Source of the DNA: Lagopus muta
Lineage: Eukaryota; Chordata; Aves; Galliformes; Phasianidae
DNA length: 64,000 nt
Direction: 5' to 3'
NCBI RefSeq assembly: GCF_023343835.1
Contig: NC_064471.1
Coordinates: forward strand, 5,879,598-5,943,597
Under the pieces are notes generated by a model. That model saw nothing but the letters and a program-made list of their open reading frames with translations. It made no database searches and had not been told where the DNA came from. This document shows positions 1-11,308 of this stretch, piece after piece. Numbering within the stretch: the first letter of the stretch is position 1; the number at the start of each line of letters is the position of its first letter. A program made the translations under genes and the position numbers.

Positions 1-529
1 TTAAAAGCCCTGCCTTGTGGCAGTCATATAATACAAGTATGCCTCTTGAATTTTTTTGTATATTTAACATGAATCAAAGACATAAAATAAGTTCTTAGGT
101 AGTTGTATGTAAACAGATACAATCCTTACTCTACATGATTTGTCCATGTGTATATTAGGCAGTGGTAGGTAAAGTAAACAGATTCAGGTAAACTGGGAGG
201 AGGAAGGACCCTTATCCATCTCGAGTCAAAATTTGGATCAACTGAAGAGTAGTTTTCTCTGTAGAACTGGGAAGATTCATTGATAAAATGTACAGAAATT
301 TGCTTGGAGCTCATCAGGGCAGGCAGTTAGACTTTTCAAATTAGTCTGACGTCCTTGCTAAGTGGCTTTTGGAAGCTGCACGTCTTTTGGCTTACATGAA
401 GTATGTTCTTTCAACAGATGGCAGCCTTTCTAGTAGTAAGAGAAGAAAGACTTGTAGAAGTCTTCTCATGGGTAGTTGTTATCTGTTGGTACTTTGGTGA
501 CTGAAATGCTGACATCATGGAGAAAAATC
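1..529 (+). repeat. Left arm of a long inverted repeat
   Basis: This segment is the reverse complement of 5368-5896; paired positions sum to 5897. Reading both arms I see one substitution (486 against 5411). Similarity stops abruptly at 529/5368. It starts at base 1, so the arm may extend beyond the window. Each arm holds the same 62-codon open frame (126-314 minus, 5583-5771 plus), which I do not recognise and do not regard as a gene. The arms are ordinary AT-rich sequence, not a known transposon end. Confidence 0.93.
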
Positions 530-1465
530 TCAAACTCATAACACTTTTTAATCAATATTTTTGCTTCCTAACAGAGATAGTTCTAGATTTCTGACAGTTC
601 CAGAACCATGATCTGATTAAACACTTGGTAAGTCTTTGACAGATGCTGTTCCCTGAAACTAGAAAGATTACTGCTGTGAAGTCGAAGATGAGCAAGAGTG
701 GTATATGTTTTGTTTGAGTAGAGAATATTTGTTTGCTTTCAGTGCAGAATGAAGTGACTGAATACAAACTGCTTTGGTGGTCTTGAATTTGTAAGCAAGC
801 ACTCACCTGGGGAAGGCATAAAAATGACTAAGTGACCTCTTCTAAGTGGGAAATTGTATCTTGTTGAAAAGGTCTTATAGGAGGTTTACATTCTACTAAT
901 TTCTCAAGTAGTAAACTCCTGCCTGAGCAGAACTTCTGTTAGTTACTTGTATTTTCTTTTTTTAATTCTTTCTGAATAATATAGTATTTTTTAGGGAGCT
1001 TTCTAATATACCGCTATTTTATAACACTAGTGGGATTCCTTTATATTGCATAGATCATTTGGGATGATGTCCAAGATGTGACTCACTGTGATGTTTTAAG
1101 GCATTATAAAGTGTTTGCAAACTCATCTAGATTGTTTTGTTGTGGTGACATGATCGGGCTGTACTTCCTGTCTTGAGGAAACCTGCAAACATTGTAGATA
1201 ATCAAGATTTGCTGTACTACTTTAATTTCTTCTTGGTAAGACATACTGCAAATTTACCTTTGGCTTTATAATTGTCCTTAATGGATTTCTTCAGCTGTTT
1301 TGAGTGTGTCTTAATCTATGTTATATGGTTACTGATAAAAGACAGATTCGATCTGGAACACTGAAGACATAAACGCCATTCTGGATTTCTGAAACAAAAA
1401 TACTGACCAGCTTTCTTGGTTTATAGAAGAATACATAGCACTTGTAATGGAAATGCTAAGCAGGG

Positions 1466-1645
1466 CTGGAAGCATTGATTGAGCACCTGATGGGAAGGCA
1501 GGGCCACCCCAGGGGAGGTCAGCTGCATTCAGTGAGGGGGCCGGGATCCTCATTCAAGGGTTGGCAGTGGAGGTAATGGTGTCTTGCTGGTTGTCCCTGT
1601 GTACCTGAGGCCTTCTGAAGGTAAGCAGCTGCTTTCTTTTATTTC
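1466..1645 (+). repeat. LTR-like interspersed repeat, copy 1
   Basis: Shares ordered blocks with 22796-23010 (plus) and 45230-45431 (minus). The blocks are a GATTGAKCACCTGATGG-like start, a CAGGGGAGNTCAG-like block, a TTCAAGGGTTGGCAG block (TTTAAG in the other copies), a CTTGCTGG...CCCTG block, and CTTCTGAAGGTAAGCAGCT at the end. A TATA-like block followed by a splice-donor-like GGTAAG suggests a promoter-bearing element such as an LTR. I cannot name the family. This copy lacks part of the middle. Confidence 0.5.
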
Positions 1646-2241
1646 TGTGCCCATGGATCTTGCATTCGAGTAAATCCTAGCTTGCTGCAGCCTGGAACCT
1701 TGCTGATCTGCTGTTATTGCTGCACTTTCTATTCCACTGCATCACAGCAGTTAAGATGATTTTTTGATTTTGCAATAGTTCTGTGCATATGTGGTTTTTT
1801 TTTTCCTAACAAATACATTAAAATAAACAAAAACAGCAAACTTTTTAAAACTCAGCACTGTATTTATACAACTGCTGGTCTGACCATTGGTTTCCAGTTG
1901 AACAAGTGTTGTTTGTACAGTCACAGGCTTAAGGGGGAGAAAAAAAATTGCATTGCATGCATTTTATGTTTTATTTTACATCCAATCTCAACTCTGCCAA
2001 GAGATGAGAAGTTGACTGGCATATCATGTAACGAGACATATTAAACCAAGTGTGTGGGGAAAAATAGATCTGGGCACAGTACGTATCATTTTTGTCCTCT
2101 GACTGTATTATCTATATCAATCTGAGTATTGGTATATTAAAAACTGTTATTATGCCATTATGACTGACTTTAGTGCACACAAAAAAACCCTGCAGATTAT
2201 TTGAGATGGATTAAATATACTTAAGTGGTTCTTAAGTGGTA

Positions 2242-2244
<3 letters not shown>

Positions 2245-2284
<40 letters not shown>
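2245..2284 (+). repeat. (GT)20 microsatellite
   Basis: An uninterrupted GT dinucleotide run of 40 bases, preceded by a short tandem of TTAAGTGGT at about 2220-2240. Confidence 0.97.
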
Positions 2285-2288
<4 letters not shown>

Positions 2289-4787
2289 GAATTTTGAGAA
2301 ATTGAGTCAGGTTCTGTTGGGAATTGTCTAGGGAAAAGCAGTTACTTGCATGAAGATCATCCAAGTGATTCCCTGTGTAAAAGTTGTCAGATAACCTGTG
2401 AACTTATTAGTTTATCTCAGAGCTGTGATGCTTCATGCAATGTGCTTTGTCAAGAATTTGTATTGCAATGTTTCACAATTGTAAGGTTTTTGTTCGCTTG
2501 TTTTCTTTACAGAGAATAACAGACGCGTTTTGCAACTTGATTCTAAATGGGAGTAAATCTCATATCTGAGGATGAAACTCTTGTTCCCTCTGAACAAGAG
2601 GATCCTGGCAGAGGATAACTAACAACTCATTTTTTGTGGTATTGAGAGGTTTTCCAGGTTTCGTCAGTTGTTTCTATATTTTTTTGTAATCCCTATGTAA
2701 ACTGCTTTGCTGCAGGAACTGCTGGTTGCTAGCTCTAAGTTGAAATAAAGCAAAATTATAGATTAACGAGACTGTTTTTAGCACAACTGTTGTTTTGCTG
2801 CTCAAGAATTTTCTACTGGCCTGCTAAAGTGGGCATAGTCAGAATGTGCTGTGTGAATAAGCAGCTGTTTATTTTCTTTAGTTCTTGTCCAAGGCCACAT
2901 GTCTTTATTTAGTGTTCACTATTCAAATGCTGTCTTGAATGCTGAATTTTGTTTTGCATCATGAATCACATCCTTACAACATCTGAGTTACTCATGGATA
3001 GCTATTACATTTATCTTCATAGATATATTCATTCAATTCATTACTGAGAATTTATCTTTATAGCTGACCTTAAGGTAACAGTATTATTACTACTTTTTTT
3101 TTAAAAGAAGTTAGTTATGGCTCCATTGGTATCAAAATTCTGTATGAATCTTTGGGTGCCCAAGCAGGAATGCCTCTTCCTTCAAATTCAGCATTTGGTT
3201 TATTGCTTTGGAGTGACATCCACTTAGAGTAGTGAGTGCATAGCATGTCTGGGAAGCAGATCTAGAGCTTCCTTGGCAGCCAGGAGAAAGAGCCAGTGCT
3301 GTGACCTACCTGTATGCTATAGTGACTTCCTGAGCAGCATACGGGAACTGTGTGGCTGAGGTTTCAGTGCTCATCTGTAAACTGAGCGCATTTCTTACAG
3401 TATTGGTATTGCAGTTTCCAGCATCGCTTAGCCTTTAGAAATAAAACCCAAAGCTGAAGGAGTTGATTCCTAAAGAGTTTGCTGGAAGAACCAGGCTGTC
3501 TAGGTCATGGTTGCATGAACAGGTAAATTGCCAGAGTGAGTTGCTGCTCCCCATGCATCTTTATCTCTTTGTGTTGCTGACAGCTTGGCAAGCCAGTTAA
3601 ACACAGCTGCAGAAAGCATTACAGCTTTTTCTTTGGTGTTGCTTTCCTATGCTGTGCTGGTAAGGTAAATCGGCATATGGATGTCAGCACCAGTGCTGGG
3701 AGAAATGCACTAGAAGCAGGAAGACTTGTGTATGAGAAATTAATGTAGAACTCTTTCCTCTCTCCTCCAAGGATTAGCATCTGTGAAGCCATACCCTTAA
3801 GGCTCTTTGGTAGGTAGTTGTTCCAACTTAGCTTTTATTCTTAATTGCAGGTTTCTTGCTTGTTCTAAGCTGGTGTGGCTTGACGCATTTCAGACTGCAG
3901 TACTTTGCCTGATGCTGACTGGTCATATGTTCTAGTTTCCTTTCTTGCTCTTCTGATTGGTTGTACAGCCACGGAATGAGCTGATACCAAAACTGCTATT
4001 TTACCTGCTGTTGTTTTTCAGACAAATGAGAAGCTGATTCAACCTGTAACAATTGGGCCAGTACAAAGATAGGATGAAGAATGCACAGCTGCAGCTAAAG
4101 ATGGTTGTGAACAGCCTGGCATCTTGAGAAACAGTGCTGTGTTTGTTGATCCAGGGCTTCTCAGCAAACTGCATGTATTGGTTCTCTACTTCCTATCCAC
4201 ACTTGCACAAACTGGTTGCTCCCTCTGTGGTGGACCTATCACAGTGTTGTCTGAGGGAGGAAGAGAAGCTGCCTTTTCTAAGATCCCGTGCTTAGCAGCT
4301 CTGACATCATAGCCCTAGCATTCAGAAGGAACAACAGGCAGATAGGTCTTGCTTTTAAATTCAACTTATGTTTCGGGAGATTTACAAGAATAGCAATGGA
4401 ATGGTCTTCCTCCCAGGATTACCTTCCCACTGACTTACCCTTTTTTATTCCAGAGCTGCAAAATATCAGTTCCGTGAAGTACAATGGCAGAATTCCTGTA
4501 GGAGTTTGAAAATCTGCAGTATCCTGTATTTCTCTCTCCAGGGAAATGGCTGAGAACTCACTTCCTCTCCCACCACCCAATGGCTTAAGAGCTTGCTGCT
4601 GATGTTGGAAAATTTCAGGCTCCAATTGTTAAGATTAGTTGGGACTTCCAGGTGGCAGAAAACAGGATCTTTCAATGAAAGATTATGGATATTTTATTAA
4701 TAATAAATAATGCTACCAGAGGAGCTTATAAAAAGGCAGATTGAAAATCTGCTGCTTCAGCTTCACACTACTCAAAGCGTTACTTAC

Positions 4788-5060
4788 GTTTAGTTTTTTG
4801 AGCTGTTTATCCAAAATGGAATTATAACAGTACTTGTGAAATTCTTGCCTTGGTAAACCTATTGAACAGTTGTATCTGTATGTACTTTGGCAATCTAAAT
4901 TTAAAACAAGGCTTTCTCTAAGAAGGTCAGTGAAAATACTTTTCTTTTGATCTTGCATCCTTGTGGATGCCTGTGTAGAGCATCTCTTTGGTAGGCTCTT
5001 TGGTAGGCTCACTTGAACTGGTTGCAATAAGGGTACACGTGTTGCACAGTTCCTCAAAAA
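4788..5060 (-). CDS. Candidate internal coding exon, unassigned
   Basis: A minus-strand frame of exactly 91 codons lies between a CAG acceptor (5061-5063) and a consensus GTAAGT donor (just below 4788). Both ends are phase 0. The predicted peptide has a balanced, protein-like composition with the segment DLLRESLVLNLDCQ and ends in LDKQLKKLN. A 12-base tandem duplication (4988-5011) gives a repeated SLPK. I recognise no family. A possible next exon in matching phase is at 3310-3374 on the same strand. It could still be a chance frame, as no partner exon is certain. Confidence 0.27.
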
Positions 5061-5367
5061 CTGCTTGTTTTAGAAAAACCAGAAGTCAGGACAGTGGACT
5101 TACACTGGCCAAAAGGATATTCCATACTGTATCATATCCCACAAATGGAGAGTTTTGAAGGAAATGGCTCTCTTCCGCTTACTGGGGGCTAGCAGGGCAT
5201 CGGTCAGTGAGTGATGAGCAGTTGCTTGTGTATCACTTGTTACATACATTCAGATATATATGTAGTCATTACTATTATACTTCTTTTTTCTGCATTAGTA
5301 AATAGCTTCATCTCATCCCACGAGTTCTATTTTGGTTTTTTTTTGTTTGTTTGTTTTTATTCTCCGT

Positions 5368-5896
5368 GATTTTTCTCCATGATGTCAGCATTTCAGTCAC
5401 CAAAGTACCAGCAGATAACAACTACCCATGAGAAGACTTCTACAAGTCTTTCTTCTCTTACTACTAGAAAGGCTGCCATCTGTTGAAAGAACATACTTCA
5501 TGTAAGCCAAAAGACGTGCAGCTTCCAAAAGCCACTTAGCAAGGACGTCAGACTAATTTGAAAAGTCTAACTGCCTGCCCTGATGAGCTCCAAGCAAATT
5601 TCTGTACATTTTATCAATGAATCTTCCCAGTTCTACAGAGAAAACTACTCTTCAGTTGATCCAAATTTTGACTCGAGATGGATAAGGGTCCTTCCTCCTC
5701 CCAGTTTACCTGAATCTGTTTACTTTACCTACCACTGCCTAATATACACATGGACAAATCATGTAGAGTAAGGATTGTATCTGTTTACATACAACTACCT
5801 AAGAACTTATTTTATGTCTTTGATTCATGTTAAATATACAAAAAAATTCAAGAGGCATACTTGTATTATATGACTGCCACAAGGCAGGGCTTTTAA
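5368..5896 (-). repeat. Right arm of a long inverted repeat
   Basis: Reverse-complement partner of 1-529, separated from it by a 4838-base unique spacer. Near identity over 529 bases implies either a recent inverted duplication or an assembly fold-back. After 5896 the sequence continues with unrelated AT-rich DNA carrying AATAAA motifs near 5907 and 5951. Confidence 0.93.
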
Positions 5897-7862
5897 CATT
5901 ATTTTAAATAAAACTGATTGTTAACAAAATGTTGGCACAGTGAGACATACAATAAAAGTCATTCTTGGGATCATAAAGATTTCTTAGTAGAGAAATTTAC
6001 TTTTAGAGAAATGCTGGAAGGGTTTTACTGCTTCTCTAAATAAGTTAAGAAAACACACACACTTAAAACCACAACTGAAAAAAAAAATATATATATAACA
6101 TATTTTGCTTTACCCACATGCAAACAAGAGAAATTATCCTAGAAGGAAGGGAATGAGAGGTCAAAGATACTCCAGCATTCTTAATCAGGATCTTTTTATA
6201 ACACTGCAATTTAACAGAAAATATTATTTAAGCTTTAGTATACAAATATTTCTTTCCTGTTATGAGAATACAAAGCATTTTACAATGATGTTTTGTTTCA
6301 TAAGGTAGATCAGAGTAGAATCTCTGTATTCTAGAATGCATCTATTTTGATTCTCGATTTTCGTTTCAAAACTTAGAGAACATCGCCACATGTGAAGGAG
6401 AATGTCACTACAAACCTAGAGAACCATGTATGACATACAGACACTCAGATAATCTGAAGGTCCAAGCCACAATCCAGAAAAAGCCGCACTTTGCAGTCTG
6501 TTACTCCTACAAGGAACTCCAAAAATGAAACATAACGTGGTATTAAAGCACGGGTTCCAACGTCACCTCAACTTAAATAAGAAACAAAGCAATGTCATGT
6601 TTTGATATCAAGTTATTTTACAATTAAAAATGAAAAAGAGCTTCTGAAAAATAAAAACATTTATGGCAAAAAGTGGTCAAATTCACCCTCTAAAGCAGTC
6701 CTTCCATACAGCAGCACTTGAAAACGTGGAAAAGAAATATGCAAGCTAAATCAAGCTTTCCAAATCTTTGCATGTACTGCCAAAAAAGTGATTATGATAT
6801 CAATATCAAACATAGGAACTCCTTCACTGTATACACTAAGCCACAGATGTACACAGGCACAATTTTCATTGAAGCCAAACCATGCATATTGATAGAAGAG
6901 CTAAAGTTGCCAATGTAAAGGGAGTAAGAAGGGCTTACACCTTATGGCTGCCAGAAAATAAAGAGGGCAGAAAAGGAATCTTAGCATTCCATATTCTTGC
7001 AAATAGTAATATATTATGCCACACAAATCATTGCTATGCTATCCATTAGAGAGAAGAGAAAGAAGTAAATTACACAGTAAAACAAAACTCTAGATGCAAG
7101 CAAGAAACAACTATCAGTTCTGCCTAGTACAACTCTTTTGTCTGCGTAGAAGAAGCCACAAGTCAACTTAAAAAAAAAAAAAAAGAGATTTAGTATTACC
7201 AGACTGTACATTACATTGAAAGAGTGTATGAAGTGATAAAGAGTTGTTTATATGCAGATCTACACAACAGAAAGAAATCCAAATAAATAATGGACATGTA
7301 GGCAAAACAGCCTTCTTACGTGATGTATTATATTAAGTACGATATAAAACAATTTGCCACTTTTGGTCCATTCAACAAGTCAACAAAATGCTGCCAATAC
7401 CACCCATTTCTTACATTTACCTCACTTCTGTCTGTACTTGAACAAAGGATGCTACTAAAATGTACTTGCATACAGTTGAAATACCTGCAAGGTCACCTGC
7501 TTGGTATGTATTCAAGCATTATAGCAACTTGCATCATCAACGTCATTCCACAGATAAAGGAAAGAAGGCAATGATGGACACTTGTCATGGTTCTATGTTT
7601 TTTGTTTTTGTTTTTTTTGTTTTTGGGTTTCAGTATTCCACATCAAAACATCATGTAGTGTACGGGGCATTAAAGTGTCACTGCCCAATCCCAGCTACCT
7701 ATCCCTGTACATTACAGAAGTCACGGGATCTGGCCCTTCCGGGTGGGGGGGGCGCTCTCTTGCTGCCTGGCAGTGGGTGCTGGAGGGTGCTTTCCTAGCC
7801 GTTCCAAGCTTTTCAGGTTTGAATCGGTCCCGGGAACTCTCTCTCTCTCATCTCGTCTGATT
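5897..7862. other. AT-rich DNA up to the assembly gap, no recognised gene
   Basis: No coding exon, RNA gene or named repeat is visible. There are poly-A stretches near 7170 and a TG/T-rich patch near 7600-7625. The last 130 bases before the gap turn GC-rich, with a G run near 7744 and a CT run near 7840-7850. This change in character suggests that a different element or a hard-to-sequence stretch begins at the gap. Confidence 0.6.
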
Positions 7863-8062
7863 NNNNNNNNNNNNNNNNNNNNNNNNNNNNNNNNNNNNNN
7901 NNNNNNNNNNNNNNNNNNNNNNNNNNNNNNNNNNNNNNNNNNNNNNNNNNNNNNNNNNNNNNNNNNNNNNNNNNNNNNNNNNNNNNNNNNNNNNNNNNNN
8001 NNNNNNNNNNNNNNNNNNNNNNNNNNNNNNNNNNNNNNNNNNNNNNNNNNNNNNNNNNNNNN
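7863..8062. other. Assembly gap of 200 N
   Basis: Exactly 200 ambiguous bases, a length typical of a placeholder. The sequence directly to the right is a truncated CR1, so at least one edge ends inside a repeat. The order and orientation of the flanking contigs are not established by sequence. Confidence 0.99.
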
Positions 8063-8140
8063 AATTTTGTCCAGTTGAGTTTTGATTACCTGCAATGATA
8101 TTGACTCAACCACCTCTCCAAGCAACTCAGCTGCCTGAGT
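8063..8140 (-). mobile_element. CR1 LINE fragment cut by the gap
   Basis: Read on the minus strand it gives a GAGAGGTGGTTGAGTC block followed by AAAACTCAACTGGACAAA, matching the conserved region of avian CR1 elements upstream of the 3' end. The element ends at the first known base after the gap, so the rest of its 3' part must lie in the missing sequence. Confidence 0.6.
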
Positions 8141-11110
8141 TTGCTCAGTAAAGCTTGTTCCTTCATTACATTTACACTCTCCATCTCATAGTACAGAAGC
8201 AATTAGTACCCCAATCCCATACTGAATACGTCAACGTGAATTATCTTACTTATATAAAATGGTACAGGTTCTAAATTCTGCCTTTTACCCCAACAAGACG
8301 GCAGGGGAAGTCTGCAGCTTTGCCAGGCAGCGTAACAGGAAATAAAAGCTTTGATCATTTACCCTATTTGAAAGGAGAAATTGCTAGCTGACCAAGAGGT
8401 GCAAGCTGTGGATTTGAGTTTGGCAAAAATTCAGACTGTTTTGTCCCTCTCTCACACAACTGTTCATGCCATTTCCCTTGAGCTGCTGAGCCAGATCAAG
8501 AGAATAATTTACTGCCACAAACAAGGTGGGCGAAAGAGCACAAAAGACCAATCAAATCCATAATGCACACCTTGTCTCCCCCTTCAAAATAAACACTGGG
8601 ATATAGAACCCAAAACAAAAAAGGCATTTCGTGATCTGGGAAACAAGACCCTGCAGCCAGCAAGGTAGAGAACATTTGTAGCCAAAGGCAGGAAAGCCTG
8701 ATAGGGCAACCCCCTTAACTGATCAGTTGAGATTTAACAACTTACTACTGACTAGAAGGGCATACTACCCTGCTCTTCAAATCTCTGCTAACAGTCCTCA
8801 CAAATAACTGAACCAGCAAACACTCAATAGGGTAAAAAACAAACAAAATTCATTAAACCCCTTTAAATTTAGAAGTAGCTCTGTGTAAGTAAAGTTGTAT
8901 TTTTGGCAGCCATTCCTGAATAGGGAATAAAGCTTTCCTGTATATAAATATATATATATATATATCTCAATATCAAATTTTCAGTGCAGGATATTATTCT
9001 GGAGATGAGAAAGGAGGCAGTTTATTTTCTTGAAAATATCGTGTTGACTAGACAACAAATTCATTCCCTATCCATAGGAGTAATGAAGACACACTCTGAT
9101 TCTTGTTTTTCTGCCTCGTATGACTATAATGGAAAGTAACTGAAGGGAAGTATTATATATAGTATCCTTACCTACGTAGTACCTTAAAAGTACCTTATAG
9201 TACCTTAACTACATCCATTGTTACAATTATCTTAAAACTGTTTTATTAAATACCTATACTTTTTTCTATTGGACATTTGTACCTAACAGGTAACATCTTG
9301 CATACAGAGCAAATATACCTTACAGACCCCACCCAACAAAATACTAGAATAGGGACAAAGCTTAAAAATAAAAAAAGCTTGTTGAAACAGGATAATACTT
9401 TGAAAAGATCAAAGGAAATACAACGATTCTGACTGGCCTATTTGAAAGTCAGTTTATAGCCAGAAGATAAGAGAAACAAAGATGAGAACGTAGCATTCAC
9501 TAGAAAAGTAGATATGGAAATGCAAGGCCCTCCCAGGCAATGCAGGAAATAAGTACACAGCAACAATCTCTAGTAAGAGATTTAATGACAAGACAGGTTT
9601 GGACATATACAAGGTACGATGACAACACTAGAAAGGAAAGTATTCTTTAAAGACAGGTGGGAACATTAGCAGCAGTATGAAATACTTTAGGGAAGCAATC
9701 TTGACAAAAAAAAAAAAATAGGAGGGGAGAAATGGATTGCAATAATCAAGTCAAATATACAGAAAGACAAAAAAAAAAAAAAGTAATTACAGAAGAAACA
9801 GGAAAGCAAGCATGTCCATGAAAGCTTTTCCTGATGCACAAAAAACAGCATCTTGTTGAAAAGCAGTTGATAAATAATTGTATCATTTCAATTCTGCTTT
9901 TCAACATTTATTTGAAGTTCTCATGCCATTGACAGTACAACACACATTCAATCAGATGATGTCTATGAGTTTAACCACAAACTGAGGTGGAAAGAAAGGA
10001 AATAAGTTTCTCCAAAAACACATTACAGAAAGTAGCTATTCTTTTTTCCTTCTACAAAAGGATACTTCTGATTTTTCACTTTAAAAGTTGAAGATTAGTA
10101 AGGTGGTCTCCATGTACAAAACATACTGCCCTTTTACCAAATCAATAAAAAGAATTCTCAAATGAATCTCCATTATGATGATGAACTGGTTAGAAAGTTA
10201 TCCATTAATTTCTGTTACTGTGCAAAACGTGTGTTTCACAAAATGGAAAGAATTAGGAGGTAAGAAAAAAACAAACAAACAAACAAGAAACAGTTCAGAT
10301 GCACGTCATCAAACCTAATAGACTCATACATGGTTGATAACGGGGGAAGTTCTTTGCTATGAGAGTGGTGAGGTGCTGGAACAGCTGCCCAGAGAGGCTG
10401 TGATGCCCCATCCATCCCTGGAGGTGTTTAAGGCCAGGTTGGATGGGGCTCCGGGCAGCCTGGGCTGCTATGAAATGTGGAGGTTGGTGGCCCTGCGTGT
10501 GGCAGGGGGTTGGAGATTCATGATCCTTGAGGTCCCTTCCAACCCTGGCCATTCTGCGATTCTGTGATGATGGGCAGAATCCCTAACTGTTGTAACAGTT
10601 TAAAACCTTAGGATTTCTGCTCTGATTTTAAGCAACACAGTATAGGACATTTTCGTTCAACACTCTTCTTGTGAAGGAAAATCCTAAACCTTTAGTTTAT
10701 CTAAGTAAACCTTAAGGCAATCCATGGGATAATGATTCCAATCATCGATATAATCAGATATGAAATTAGGATACTTAAAACACATTGTTTCTCTTTCATA
10801 TGGAAGTTACTGTCAGCAACAAAGCTCACGTGGCTAAAATTAAGCTACATCAGATGATTCAGTAACTAAAAAGTTAACAAAACAACTCCCTCCCTATCCC
10901 ACCCCTCAGCAGAGTCTACAGAGGCTCTATTTCTTAAGAGAATAAAGGCCCTATTACATACATTTTCTGATATACTCCATGGTGACAGGCAATGAGGAAG
11001 TTACAAACAAACAATAAGAGTCAAAAAGATGCAACACTTAATGCTTATCATGTACAAAAACATTTCCACAAGACTAGAAGTCGAAGACGGTTTGGGAAAG
11101 CACCACGTAC
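8141..11110. other. Sequence 3' of KIF18A exon 6, no further KIF18A exon
   Basis: This should be intron 6 of KIF18A, because exon 6 ends at 11111 with a good donor. I looked on the minus strand for the next conserved kinesin exon (motif IPYRNSKLT) and did not find it here or in 1-7862. The stretch holds an AT run at 8943-8965, A-rich runs near 9705 and 9770, and one CR1 (10335-10570). Confidence 0.65.
10335..10570 (+). mobile_element. CR1 LINE 3' fragment
   Basis: Contains the characteristic avian CR1 text around GGTGAGGTGCTGGAACAGCT and the 3' end CCTTCCAACCCTGGCC followed by ATTCTGYGAT-type octamers. It is 5'-truncated, as usual for CR1. The open frames here on both strands are CR1 by-products, not genes. 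Confidence 0.93.
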
Positions 11111-11308
11111 CTTAGGATCTGCCAAGGCATTAAAGATATTTCCAAGAGCTAGCAGGGAGCGGTTAATGTTTGCTCCTTCTCTAAAACGAGCTCCCTTAGC
11201 ATTTGTAGCACTGGCACGTTCAGATCCTGCGAGGTCAATGAGGGACATTTTGGCGATGCAAACATTTTGACTAATGCTAGCTATCTTGTCTTGCTGTCTT
11301 AAGTAAAT
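11111..11308 (-). CDS. KIF18A: KIF18A exon 6 (switch II)
   Basis: 66 codons, phase 0 to 0, from IYLRQQDK to ALADPK (residues 235-300). It carries the switch II loop DLAGSE, which senses the nucleotide gamma-phosphate, and [11 protein letters not shown]. The acceptor TAG (11309-11311) follows a T-rich tract on the minus strand (A run at 11318-11336). The donor is GTACGT at 11105-11110. This is the last N-terminal exon present. Confidence 0.97.

Larger units (their letters stand above)
530..4787. other. Spacer of the inverted repeat, no recognised gene
   Basis: AT-rich DNA of intronic or intergenic type. It contains a (GT)20 microsatellite at 2245-2284, one copy of an LTR-like interspersed repeat near 1466-1645, and an AATAAA near 2744 on the plus strand. 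A short minus-strand frame at 3310-3374 is bounded by a 3' and a 5' splice consensus and opens with ATG, but it is too short to count alone. Nothing here matches a protein I know. Confidence 0.5.

Noticed and set aside
126..314. 62-codon open frame, repeated at 5583-5771 on the other strand
   Set aside because: Its repetition is explained by the inverted repeat, not by two genes. No recognisable domain, and the frame is short.
2512..2770. Possible terminal exon with AATAAA on the plus strand
   Set aside because: A CAG acceptor, short open stretch and AATAAA near 2744 are present, but no recognisable protein end or upstream exon; too weak to list as a gene.
7721..8125. Open frames of 111-134 codons across the gap
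   Set aside because: They exist only because N bases contain no stops; the ends are GC-rich flank and CR1.
10295..10567. Open frames of 77-85 codons on both strands
   Set aside because: They lie wholly in a CR1 3' fragment and are by-products of its sequence.
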